DNA of 64,000 bases from assembly GCA_037951105.1 (NCBI GenBank), contig JBAMJV010000852.1, positions 117,736 to 181,735 of the forward strand. The letters are read 5' to 3'. The position numbers were made by a program, and so were the translations under genes. Every line of letters begins with the position of its first letter. The stretch's first letter is position 1. This document shows positions 35,093 through 43,373 of the stretch, piece by piece. The notes beneath the pieces are model-generated. The model was not told the DNA's origin. It searched no databases and worked only from the letters and a program-made list of their open reading frames with translations. The stretch comes from Echinarachnius parma (lineage: Eukaryota > Echinodermata > Echinoidea > Clypeasteroida > Echinarachniidae).

Positions 35093-37596
35093 AAAAAACA
35101 TTAACAAATTTGTTAGAAATGGTTTCCCATTTGTGCCAGTGGAATTGAACATTAATTTATGAAATTTGGTGGCCTAAAGCTAATTTTTAGTGGCCGCAGC
35201 CGGGCCAGCGGGCCTGTGCTAATTTCAAGCAGTGCATAAACTTGTGCCCAAGCGTCTGCCTATAGATGTAAACATGTACCTCTTGTTTGACGAGAGAGCA
35301 TTTAGGTGCAGTATAATCACTGACCTCTACTAATGGATGGGCGGTCATGGCTCAGTAATTGAGGCCGCGGGCTGCGGGCGCGCGCCATGTTGGGACCATC
35401 AACCCGTAACAGCGGATATATGCACTAACGTGGTAGTGCATTATACTTGCTACGGAGTTGTTGCTCACCATGGCATTTTAATATCCCTTTATCCCCCCAG
35501 GAATGAAATATGATCATATGTGAAGTAAATAGCCTTAGTGATTGAATACCGCATGATTAATTAAAATTATTCAGCGTATTGAATCCCAGCTCAAGCAATG
35601 ATAATTCGCCATTTGTTATGATGCTTACACGGTAACGTAAGGTATATGTGCGCCGGCGTTGCCCGGAGAGATTCACTTGGATTCCCGCTATTGACCCGAT
35701 CTTATAACTAGGTACTCGCCCCCCTTTTATCTCTTATTTCCCCCTTGATTTTAACAAGATTTTGTTCCCCATGTAAAGAAAGAACCATGCGTTCATGCAT
35801 CACTTTACTATACCATATGGCACGTCATCCTCGTATATCAAAATATCATAAAAAGATAGCCAATCTTTGTTTTCTTTCCTTTTCAATTTATTTGGTAACA
35901 TGTTTTCCGCGTTCTTCCTGAGATTACTATTTCAAAGGGCATGCTTTGTGAGTTATGGTTCATAATGTTACCTTTATGGTTTGTTTTAAATCATTATGAA
36001 CATCGATCAGGGATCGATCATGGAGGTTATAATACACTTCTGAAGAAATTTGAAGTTCGACCATATGCAACCTCTATTTATTTTTATAAAAGTCAATATT
36101 GGAGAGACATGTTGTCGTTGTTTTGTTGATGTTGTTTTGTGTTTTTGTCGTTCTTCATTCATTTTGAGCCAATCTGTTTTTGTTTTCTTCCTTCTTTTCT
36201 CTTTTTTGTTTCAACTCAAATTAATTGCTCTTTTAAAAAAAATACATTATGTATCTTTCTATATGCCCATGATATACACATACCAATATTTCCCATCCGT
36301 AAACGATGCAATATAGATTAAAATGTTAATATTATTCAAATTACAATGGTAGGCCTATAAATACGACTGAGTTACATTATTTTGAATATTTTCCAAGGAA
36401 GATTCAAAGTCCTCCCATCTTTGTTTTTTTGTTTTTTTCACTTTATTACAAATCTCCTTTTTTCCCCCAAGCCATGTTTTGCTTCTCTATCAACCATTTC
36501 ATTGCATTAATTCCACAATGACTAGTATCCCCTCAAAATTCACCACGATTCCTTGTAAATTAAAATGAGTGCATAATACCAATATTTCATATACAAATGT
36601 ATCTTCTTTCATTATTTCACTTTTTATGGGCTGTAATTAACTTAATGAGTCACTGTCTCGACAGAAAACCCTAGCCTTAGTATAGGCTTCATGAATTCAA
36701 ACATACATTTTCAAGACCCTATCACTTATTCAATTATATCAAAAATACATTTTCAAGTTTACAATCACATTTTTGTCATCTATTTGCCTGCCCGTATCTA
36801 AATCTCTTATCGATTTCACTTGTTTTATTTCAATATTTAAACATATCTATCCGTACAGTACCCTATTTATAATAAATATAGCAACCTAATATATATGTGG
36901 AATATAAGAGGTAAACTATAATCTTTTCTGACACAAAACATAACACATGGGACTGTAGGCGGCCCAATGACTGCAAACAACTCGCCTATGAAACGTGATT
37001 TCAGCCTTTTGTATGTCATTATCATTTCGATTTGTACAGCCAAATGCCATGTAATGTGCCATCCTTAATCAGAATACAATCAACACTTTTTATCTAACGA
37101 GAACAATTGGTAAAATTAATCTGAAAAATGTTTACGAATGTTACACACTATCAACAGCGGGTTATCGACGGTCCATGATGATGGTCCCAATATGGCCGCC
37201 GTGCGCGCGCGGCGGCCTCATTTTTGAATGGCCAATCAACGTGCAGCCGCCCGTCCATTAGTAGAGGTCAGTGAGTATAATATACTTCATACTGATCAGC
37301 ATGAGTTTACAGTGAATATTTTGAACTGTGTGCATTAAGGTGTCCGCAATATGGTACCCCGTGTCTTGTTTGACGAGAGAGCATTTAGGTGCAGTATAAT
37401 TTACTTCACACTGACGAGCATGAGTTCACAGTGAATATTTTGAACTATGGTATGTGAAGGTGTCCGCAAGATGGTACCACGTGTCTGATTTAAGCATTTG
37501 AACCCCCTCTAATTGTCTGCCTACCTCTTGTTTGACGAGAGAGCATTTAGGTTTGGTGGGGCTGTGGGTGCCATGCTTTGCAGTTTGGTGTGACAT
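20980..37596 (-). CDS. NUDT5: ADP-sugar pyrophosphatase (Nudix hydrolase, NUDT5-type), 8 coding exons
   Basis: Coding exons on the minus strand: 37525-37596, 32686-32809, 31785-31892, 28539-28634, 27292-27347, 25163-25208, 22743-22805, 20980-21104. All have GT/AG junctions and compatible phases, giving about 229 aa (human NUDT5: 219). The Nudix box G102-x5-E108-x7-R116-E117-x2-E120-E121-x-G123 is intact and should bind the catalytic metal. W31 and W49 are 18 residues apart, like the two tryptophans that stack the adenine in human NUDT5. [14 protein letters not shown] and TIEFPAG precede the box, as in the family; the C-terminal part has DPG, GEFTEV and IVDAQVF. The enzyme hydrolyses ADP-ribose and ADP-sugars to AMP and the sugar phosphate, in cytosol and nucleus. 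Start chosen at 37596: A at -3 and in phase with exon 2. The N-terminal exon is the least certain. Confidence 0.93.
21230..22127. mobile_element. TTAAAGAGATAGTTGAGT-family copy carrying a nested insert
   Basis: Ends and internal landmarks as at 16250, but the sequence is split by an extra 335 bp (21591-21925) within TATCCCCCGGTG. Lies in NUDT5 intron 7, except for its left edge. Confidence 0.8.
21591..21925. mobile_element. Nested TIR insert with CCGGTG target repeat
   Basis: The ends GTGCTAAATCCGTGACC and (inverted) CACGCTAAATCCGTACG are similar. CCGGTG occurs on both sides, and the related copy at 47537-48064 has a single site here. Confidence 0.6.
22463..22635. mobile_element. MITE copy (CAGTCAAACCTG ends)
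   Basis: AAACCTGTCTATAAAGACCA on the left and GATCAGGTTTGACTGTATA on the right, like the better-preserved 45263-45449. The left end is eroded. Confidence 0.5.
22743..22805 (-). CDS. NUDT5: NUDT5 coding exon 7
   Basis: Acceptor TGACAG, donor GTAAAT. Encodes [20 protein letters not shown], matching the GEFVEV strand that carries a further catalytic-site Glu in human NUDT5. Confidence 0.92.
23420..24390. repeat. Dispersed repeat with tandem units containing TGACCTTTGACCT (NUDT5 intron 6)
   Basis: The start AACTAGATGGATCTTAGTCG, units with GACCTCATGACCCCAAAATC, the ACGTACGTAC/ACGGACGGA tract and the end ATGCCTCCGGC-ACTTCGTTG match the copy at 30324-31293. A TIR element is nested at 24045-24370. 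Confidence 0.85.
24045..24370. mobile_element. Nested TIR element (TTGGCCCGGATTCACAAAGG ends)
   Basis: TTGGCCCGGATTCACAAAGG and its complement close the element; the TIR continues through AGGTTTGT and TACAAACCATGGTTTATCCA. The sister repeat at 31245-31265 lacks it. Confidence 0.85.
24833..25130. mobile_element. MITE with CAGGGTTCATAC ends (hAT-like)
   Basis: The element starts CAGGGTTCATAC and ends GTATGAACCCTG. The interior repeats ATTCCATGACTTT-like motifs. The flanking 8-mers do not match cleanly, so the family call rests on the CAGGG end. Confidence 0.6.
25163..25208 (-). CDS. NUDT5: NUDT5 coding exon 6
   Basis: Acceptor CTCATAG, donor GTGAGG. 15 codons plus 1 base, [15 protein letters not shown]; this corresponds to the variable ING(D)D loop of the family. 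Phase fits both neighbours. Confidence 0.78.
25342..25545. mobile_element. 204-bp MITE (CCGTATTTGCCGGTGTATAA), TA target duplication
   Basis: Long TIRs with AACCGCAC-rich interior. TA at 25340-25341 and 25546-25547. A shorter relative is at 33829-33963. Confidence 0.88.
25812..26303. mobile_element. Insert with CCCCGGGG ends in a GGGCAAGTAC host repeat
   Basis: GGGCAAGTAC lies on both sides. The ends are C/G runs, and the interior has GGGTATGTGCCGCTTAAAAG and CTCCATAGACCCC-type units. Its right half recurs inverted at 41750-41985. A relative with the GATGTGCCGCT motif is at 39211-39597. Confidence 0.6.
26492..26877. mobile_element. GGATCTAGTAACTTTGTTG-family element
   Basis: TTTAAAGGGATCTAGTAAC on the left and TACTAAGTCCTTTTAA on the right form TIRs. 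Copies at 10733, 48060 and (inverted) 57957. In NUDT5 intron 5. Confidence 0.75.
27292..27347 (-). CDS. NUDT5: NUDT5 coding exon 5
   Basis: Acceptor TTACAG, donor GTAAAG. 18 codons, [18 protein letters not shown], matching the DPG loop after the Nudix helix. A second AG 6 bases inside could be used and would drop two codons. Confidence 0.88.
28117..28342. mobile_element. TIR element (TAGCCCGGTCACATATCAAC ends)
   Basis: TATAGCCCGGTCACATATCA is matched by the complement of TGATATCTGACCGGGCCATA. The interior repeats TCCGTT/ACGTATG motifs. Confidence 0.7.
28343..28533. mobile_element. Truncated MITE ending at the Nudix exon splice donor
   Basis: TATAGCAAAACCCGGCACTT to GAAAATCTAC matches the left two thirds of the MITE at 49668-49925. 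The match stops within about 10 bases of the donor of NUDT5 exon 4. Confidence 0.7.
28539..28634 (-). CDS. NUDT5: NUDT5 coding exon 4 (Nudix box)
   Basis: Acceptor TTCTAG, donor GTAAGT, phases 1 and 1. Encodes the catalytic helix: [20 protein letters not shown] then [11 protein letters not shown]. This is the only intact member of a 7-copy tandem array that continues to 31483. Confidence 0.95.
29031..29648. mobile_element. 618-bp hAT-like element in a dead Nudix exon
   Basis: The left end CAATGTTGTTTCCGAGTCCG and right end ...CATCCAACACTG are inverted repeats, flanked by the 8-bp duplication CTTATTAT (29023-29030 and 29649-29656). GAGTCC-type repeats lie inside both ends, with a T run at about 29294-29318. 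No transposase. Confidence 0.88.
30324..31293. repeat. Dispersed repeat with DR1-like tandem units (NUDT5 intron 3)
   Basis: AACTAGATGGATCTTCGAGT start, then four or so units of about 150 bp, each with TGACCTTTGACCTCATGACC, GATACATACAT(G/A)TACCAAG and CTTGAGATAA, then an ACGT/GGAC tract and GCCTCCGGCAACTTCGTTAC. The plus-strand frame through it is an artefact of the tandem units. Confidence 0.88.
31785..31892 (-). CDS. NUDT5: NUDT5 coding exon 3
   Basis: Acceptor TTCCAG, donor GTACGT, phases 1 and 1. Encodes [18 protein letters not shown] and TIEFPA, strongly like human NUDT5. Confidence 0.95.
32686..32809 (-). CDS. NUDT5: NUDT5 coding exon 2
   Basis: Acceptor TTTCAG, 41 codons plus 1 base, donor GTTAGT. 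Encodes [18 protein letters not shown] and [10 protein letters not shown], the N-terminal dimerisation region with both adenine-stacking tryptophans. Confidence 0.92.
33200..33360. mobile_element. 161-bp MITE with CTAGG target duplication
   Basis: GCCCCGTTGCAGAAAGAGAT and its complement are the ends; TIRs continue through ACAATCGATTGTAAG. CTAGG at 33195-33199 and 33361-33365. Confidence 0.85.
33829..33963. mobile_element. 135-bp MITE (CCGTATTTGCTGGTGTATTA), TA target duplication
   Basis: Same family as 25342-25545. TA at 33827-33828 and 33964-33965. Confidence 0.85.
34040..34295. repeat. Inverted copy of the 12386-12650 repeat
   Basis: GGGGCGGATCTAGCTTTTTG, GCATCGTC, GAGCCGCGATGCGGC, CCCCCGTAAGTGATTTTTTT and a C run, in reverse order and strand to 12386. 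Confidence 0.85.
35279..37390. repeat. Copies of the 3' end of NUDT5 exon 1
   Basis: TCTTGTTTGACGAGAGAGCA plus TTTAGG occurs at 35281-35306, 37364-37389 and, as the working exon end, at 37526-37551. The first two continue identically with TGCAGTATAAT, and are followed (in the first, after the hAT element) by similar CATGAG, CACAGTGAATATTTTGAACT sequence. They form a tandem duplication later split by the hAT element. Confidence 0.8.
35318..37273. mobile_element. hAT-type element, 1956 bp, perfect 8-bp target duplication
   Basis: CACTGACCTCTACTAATGGA opens TIRs that match 26 of 27 bases. Weaker matching extends about 90 bp inward (GAGGCCGC, GCGCGCGCCATGTTGGGACC). AGTATAAT is present at 35310-35317 and 37274-37281. 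Eight-base duplications are the hAT hallmark. The AT-rich interior holds no transposase, so it is non-autonomous. It sits just downstream of NUDT5 exon 1, in intron 1. Confidence 0.92.
37525..37596 (-). CDS. NUDT5: NUDT5 coding exon 1 (start codon)
   Basis: 24 codons from ATG at 37596 (context AACGATGT), MSHQTAKHG... to ...SLVKQE, then donor GTAGGC. It ends in phase 0, as exon 2 needs. A possible acceptor lies at 37615-37617 behind a pyrimidine-rich stretch. The N-terminus of this family is variable, so homology does not confirm this exon. Confidence 0.6.
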
Positions 37597-38174
37597 CGTT
37601 GACCCGGTGCCTTGCTGTTTGGGCACACAGAGAGATGAGCAAACACTGAAACTCCTCCTGAATGAAGACAAAAGGGGGAACAAAGAAGGTCAAAGGGATA
37701 AGCTTTGTCAACAATCCACACATTTTCCACAGGTCTCAAAACAAACAGGGGTGGGGATGAATTTCTTTTGTATCCTCCACTGCACTAAAATACCACAGTA
37801 ACAAAAACAATGATCAATTAGTCCCTCATAAATGCAATAAAGTAAAATTTATGAGTTTGCTTTTCTCACCTTGTAAAGTACAAAAGCAAGTATAATTCAG
37901 AAATGTTAAGAAATTGTATTTTATGTTGTTCAATATAAATGATGGGTAAAAAAAGAGCTTTTGCCAAAAGGGGAGGGGGGTTAACAATATTTGAACTGTG
38001 TTTGTGAATGCAAGGTCAAAGGTAGGGCCTGCCTTGTCTTATAACAATTTGTGGGCCTCTAGCTTTTACGTTAACTAAACGGGAACCACCACCCAAAAAT
38101 AATATTCTATTAGATGAAAGGTAATAGTTTTAGTAGTCCATTCCATCAACAAGTTCAGAAAATAGGTTTATGTT

Positions 38175-38400
38175 GTTCTATTGTCTCTAAACGTAATGTA
38201 CGCCTGTATAGAATTGGGGCATTCGCAGACGTTTGGTGCAACCATGAGGACCTGTTGGTTCTATAATATAAGTGCTGGGGATTAATTGTATTGTTGAATT
38301 ATACACAACCCTTTGCAAAGTGTTGGACATCTATTTAATATCAAACAACGGTACCGAAACATATAAGCCTGTGTTGTTCTTTAATTGCGTGTAGACATGG
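38175..38400. repeat. Uninterrupted copy of the repeat at 7880-9010
   Basis: TTGTCTCTAAACG, ACCATGAGGACC, GATTAATTGTATTG and ACACAACCCTTTGCAAAGTG follow one another without the 0.9-kb spacer seen at 8000-8890. Confidence 0.65.
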
Positions 38401-38446
38401 ACCCCTTGAGCTGTCACACTGTTGTGTATGTCGGCCCCTTCTATCC

Positions 38447-38878
38447 GCTATAGAGTACAGAAGCCATGACGTCATAAAAACACTTTTTTAGAATTTTCAA
38501 ATTTGGACTTAATTTTCAGAAAGAGCATAACAATTATCAAATAATGTCCAAATACCGAAAATCAAAGGATAGGTTACGTATTGGCTGAGATATGCCCATC
38601 CAAATGAATTTTACTTCAATGAGCAATCAGTGTTATAGTGCACTGGTTCCTAAATTTAGGAACCAGTGCACTATAACTAAGTTAACACTGATTGCCCATT
38701 GACAAACAAAAAATCATTCGGATGGGCATATCTTAGACATTATGTAACCTAGTCCTTTGATTTTTGGTATTTGGACATTATTTGTTATGCTCTTTCTGAA
38801 AATGAAGTCCAAATTTGAAAATTCTTAAAAGAATATTTATGACATCATTTATGACATCACACTCCACCACTCTATAAG
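38447..38878. repeat. Foldback element, arms about 210 bp
   Basis: The sequence reads back on itself around TTCCTAAATTTAGGAA at about 38655. Matching pairs include AATTTTCAAATTTGGACTT, GAAAGAGCATAACA, GATATGCCCATCC and CCAGTGCACTATAAC. The outer ends are TATAGAGT / ACTCTATA. Confidence 0.9.
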
Positions 38879-38964
38879 TGGCAAACGCATTGCATGGAGC
38901 GAAGCAACAATGGGATCAAATCTGTCATCTGTGGAACAATTACGGACACTCATGATAATGATAT

Positions 38965-39715
38965 CAGGGCTCCACACTCAACTTTTTACTCAGTGGCCTG
39001 ATCGGGCCAGTAAAATAACTTATTCCCCTATTCTGGTGGCCTGAAAGAAGAATTACTGGCCCCAACATAATGAGTAAACATTTTACAATTTACTATTCAA
39101 TATATCACTCTTTCTTATTCCCTTTGATTATAGATGAAGCATGACAATTGACAATTGACATAGAAGAAAACAAGATTGTTCTTATTTTGTCAATGTCAGG
39201 TTGAAAATCTGCCCGGGGGGGGTACTCACGTATATTGGATATACGGGGATGTGCCGCTGGGAAGGGTGACTTTTTCAAGAAAGATCCTTAGACATGGGTC
39301 CCCTTTTCATCAAAAAAATCCTTAGACATGGGTCCCTTTTTTCAGATTTCCCCTTTTTTATACGGAATTTTTTGGATTTGCTGATGTAAAATTGCAAAAT
39401 TTTTCAAGCTCGCTACGCTCGCTAACTTAAAACCGCAAAATTTGCGGGAAATACACCCAAAACATGCGCCGCAGGCGAAAACAAATCCTTAGGCATGGGT
39501 CCATTTTTCGCAAAAGGACCCTTAGATGTGGGTATGGGTTTGGAGGTCTCAGCCGCACACCCCCGTCCGACTATAATCTGAGTACCCCCCCCCGGGAAAA
39601 TCTGCCTGCCCGATCGGACCACCAAAATATTACTTTTATACATTTTTGCTGGCCCAAAGTGAAATTTCACTGGCTCCGGGCCAGCGGGCCAGTGTGAGTG
39701 TCGAGCCCTGGATAT
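38965..39715. repeat. Dispersed GGCCAGTGTGAGTGTCGAGCC repeat with nested insert
   Basis: The outer ends GGGCTCCACACTCAAC and GTGTGAGTGTCGAGCCC are inverted. A related copy is at 50829-51178, with fragments near 21150, 27950, 35170 and 58680. 39211-39597 is a nested element flanked by GAAAATCTG. Confidence 0.7.
39211..39597. mobile_element. Nested insert with CCCGGGGGGG ends
   Basis: CCCGGGGGGGGTACTCACGT on the left and GAGTACCCCCCCCCGGG on the right are inverted. GAAAATCTG repeats on both sides (9-10 bp duplication). The interior repeats CCTTAGACATGGGTCCC. Confidence 0.75.
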
Positions 39716-40735
39716 ATGCACAGGTTAAAAACCAAAAATATAACCATGTATGTACACATTTTAGAAATCATGGCTCATTGATCGACCCTGATCATCAACC
39801 CACAAACGCACCGATTTCATGACATCCACTTCATCAATCTAGGAGATTTATTTTCCAAATCGAAGCTTTTCTAGAAATCTGTATCATTATGTTCTGATCG
39901 GTTGTTGTGTGTATGCCATGGGTCATAGGGCCAACTCGAACAGCACTCGATCCACAAACTGAAAATAAATTTGATCCTTATACCAGCTCACAATTGCATA
40001 ATCCCATTGTGCGAGCAAATTAGGTTCTCTTTATGCAACGGGCATGCATGCTTCTGAAATTCCCACATTTTTACAATTATATGTTTTCCATCGATGGCAT
40101 CAATGCATGCCAACGGCAGCGTAAATAATTATGCGTCTTAATGTTGGCATTCTCTTTGAAGACGCATGCCCACGCCTCATTATGCATGACTGTAAAATAA
40201 AAGAGAAACCCCAATATTAATGCATGCTCTATGCAATTTGTATAGCGCATTGTTTTTTTAGTCATGCATACATGCCAAGTCGTGGGCACATCTTCGAAGA
40301 GAATTAAAGCCTCTTTTCTGGGGCTTTTCTGGCAATTTTGCATGTAAACAAAAGTGTCTGAACATTGCTGAATGCGAGTCAAAAATGTATTACAAACGTT
40401 ATGTGAAGTCTGAACTCTTGATATGCTAGTAGTAGTATAGTACGACTATGATTTCCATCTAATTTTTAGATTGCACACTATATATAATTATATAGTTATA
40501 TATTACTACCATATAGGATTATAAAATTTATAGCGATAGCGATAGCTGAAAATAAAAATAACATTCACAAATCACAATATAATTTGTAAAAACTATAATA
40601 ATAATTTGATCAGTGCCAGTGGTAAATTATATCTTCAATCTTGGCGCCCATATCTGTGGCTTTTCTTTATCATCATGATCATGTTTATTGCAGGTGTGAT
40701 TGTTTTGAGAATGAATTTTGAGGTATCCTACTCAC

Positions 40736-41010
40736 CTCGGGAACTGATCTGTTAGCAGACGATGTCGATGAACGGATTCAAATTCGGCTGGTTTTGACGA
40801 TTTCGGTACCCACTGCCTGCTCGAGATCACACTGTTTACATTTATATTGTGCAGGGCCGCACGTACACTCGAAAGGTAGCACCGAATGAATGAAGTGATT
40901 CCACGCATAATATACGAGTAATGCACGTAATATATTATACCAAAGACACCCCTTGTAGCTGTCTTTGATTATACGCACGTGCTTGCTACAGTAGTTCAAA
41001 GTCAACACTG
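40736..41010 (-). other. NUDT5: Possible NUDT5 5' untranslated exon and promoter area
   Basis: On the minus strand CCCGAG is followed by a good donor, GTGAGT, at 40735-40730. The frame that would join exon 1 has a stop close upstream and no ATG, so this would be non-coding. No TATA box or defined transcription start is evident. A transposon with subterminal repeats begins just upstream, at about 41030. Confidence 0.35.
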
Positions 41011-41029
41011 CGTTTCATACGGTTTTGGG

Positions 41030-43373
41030 CGGTCCTACCAATCACCGCGGACACCGCGAAAGCACTACGAAGCACTACGAATTCACTACTAAGCACTACT
41101 AAGCACTACGAAGAGCAAAAAAATTGCTAAAGGAGCTCATGTAGAGGTAGATGAGGTACGGTAGCTGCAAGACAACACAATTCGCAATTCATGATCGATC
41201 AGACGAGGATCGATAACCGCGCTAGAATTTAGTATTTTTACAACTTTGTTAAATCATTGTAATCAGGAGACGTCGACAGTGGCGTAGCTACAAAAAAAAA
41301 ACAATAGAAAACATAAGGGGCCATTTTTGGCAAAAACAAAGAAATTCATAAAGTGTGCCCTCCAACAATTGTCGTGCCACTGGGCGTCGATCACTGGGGG
41401 GGGGGGGGGGGGGGGGGTGTGGACTAGCTGTATTGTGATCCCCCCGTCCCCGAATATTTGGGGTTCAATAAATATATAATAAGTAAACATTAAAATTAAA
41501 GTGATCCAGGCAAAGTGTCTAACTCCACGAACCATACTAGGAGCTTCCTCGTTTCTCTTCTGCCGTCCCTTTAGTATGAAGATAATTATCATTGAAAAAT
41601 CATTATTTCAAAAACGTTAACTAACGGTTTTGATAAAAAAGTACACTATTGTCGTCGCTGAACACGTCCTGCCAGTGCGCGTGGGAAATTTTCCCGACCC
41701 ACTGAACGTTGAGCCTAGCTCGGGGAGGGGGGGGGGGGGGGGGGGGGGGCACACGAATTATTTTTTGACGGGGTGTGCCTCACGGAACTCTGAAATGGGG
41801 GTCTGAAGAGCCGACTACAAGCACAAAATATAGGGTCTTTGGAGCTACAAAAACCCTGAAACGGGAGTTAAGGGGAATAAGGAGCAGACTAAAACTACAA
41901 AATACGTAGACTTGGAGCTACCAAAGACTTACGGAAACCCTCCAAAAGGTTCAAAAAGGCTCAAAATGGCTCAAAAGACTCAAATGGAGGTCCAAGGAGT
42001 TGAAAAGGTCATTTGTTGGGTCAAAGAGGGTGGGGTTGATCCCCTCACCCCCCCCCCCCCCCCCCCCCCCCCCCTCCTCCCCCAGGCAAACCTTTTATAA
42101 TAACATAATCCTAAATTCATGCAAAAAAGAGCAATTTGTTTGAATGGGGGTACTTACTCGCACTGCTGGTTTAATTGTCCCTCTTCTTTCAATTAGGCGC
42201 AAGTAATTTTTCACACTCTGTACACCAACAGTCATTGATCGCCCATGCGTGAACGAAAATTTGTTTTGTTCGTGGTAGATAGATGAAACTTTTAGGCATC
42301 CATTGATATGAAAAAATCTTCGTATTATATAAAAATCTAATTTTGAAAAAACGCTTTTTTTGATACGCTCTGTATAAATTCGAACTGGAGGTCAGTGATA
42401 CTATGGAACCTGGTGATACGAACCATACATCAGTCCCAGTGCGGATCTAGAGGGGGGGGGGTAGGGGTATAACCCCCCCCCCCCCCCCCGGGCTGCCCCC
42501 GGGCCGCATCGTCATTGGGTCCCCCCCCCCTCTTAGCAAAAAGGTAGATCCGCCCCTGAGTCCTATACATTTTGAATAATTGTAATAAATGACGCCACCA
42601 CAGTATGCGTTCATCTTACCTGCAGATGAATTTAGGATTCACAATGATTTGTAATATTGTCCCAATAAATGTCGTTGATGATCCCTAATACTATAGCATA
42701 CCCTGTAGGATAGTGGGTATATTACGAGGGGGGGGGGGGGGGGGGGCTTTATAGTCCCTCGATAGAGAGAGTTGCGACATCTATTGTTCACAAATGGATA
42801 CAAAATGGCGGAAGGAATTTAAACCATTGAATGCTCAAAGAGGTTCAGTCATAGTTTAGCGCATTGTTGAACTCAGCATTCCTGGATAACTTAAACCAGC
42901 TGTCGCCATTTTGTATCCATTTGTGCACAACAGGTCGCTACTCATCTTTACTCTAGGGCGGGCTATGTCCAAGCAAAGGGAAATGTATGATTTTATCCGT
43001 TTTATCAATGTAACCCTATCAAGCCCAAGCTATTTTGGCACTCCCGTGATTATTATAATCGATCATTACATCCATGGCATCCATGGCATAAAAATATATA
43101 TTCTCAGAATCTCAAACGAGAAATGCTCTGACATCGATCATGATCGAATTGGATGGATGTTTAGCAGCTACCATAGTCTACCTCTACGTGTGCGCATTAA
43201 GGCGATTTTTTAGTACAGGGCGCTCTTCGCAGTGCACTCTTCGTCTTCGTAGTGCTTCGTAGTACTACGAAGACGTGCTCTTCGCAGTGCTTCGTAGGGG
43301 TTTCGTAGTGTTTCGTAGTGTGCTTCGCAGTGCTTCGCAGTGCTTAGTAGTGATCCTTGGGGATTGGTAGGAC
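41030..43373. mobile_element. 2.3-kb TIR element with AGCACTACGA subterminal arrays
   Basis: GGTCCTACCAATCACC on the left and GGGGATTGGTAGGACC on the right are inverted ends. Immediately inside each lies an array of GAAGCACTACGAAGCACTAC units (about 41058-41115; 43225-43350, inverted). Flanks CGGTTTTGGGC and CGGTTTGGGTG are near-matches of 9-10 bp. It contains an inverted copy of the 26000-26300 segment, several G/C runs and a hairpin. Subterminal arrays and 9-10 bp flanks are reminiscent of Mutator-like elements, but no transposase supports that. Confidence 0.65.
42762..42955. repeat. Palindromic MITE-like segment
   Basis: GTTGCGACATCTATTGTTCA and CACAAATGGATACAAAATGG are matched inverted by CCATTTTGTATCCATTTGTG and CACAACAGGTCGCTAC. 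Arms about 80 bp, imperfect in the middle. Confidence 0.8.

Noticed and set aside
36050-36321. Hydrophobic frames inside the 35318-37273 element
   Set aside because: They arise from T-rich sequence, are short, overlap in two frames and show no transposase motif.
40736-40926. Coding first exon for NUDT5 upstream of the GTGAGT donor
   Set aside because: The phase that would join downstream coding has a stop shortly before the donor and no ATG; only a non-coding exon is plausible.
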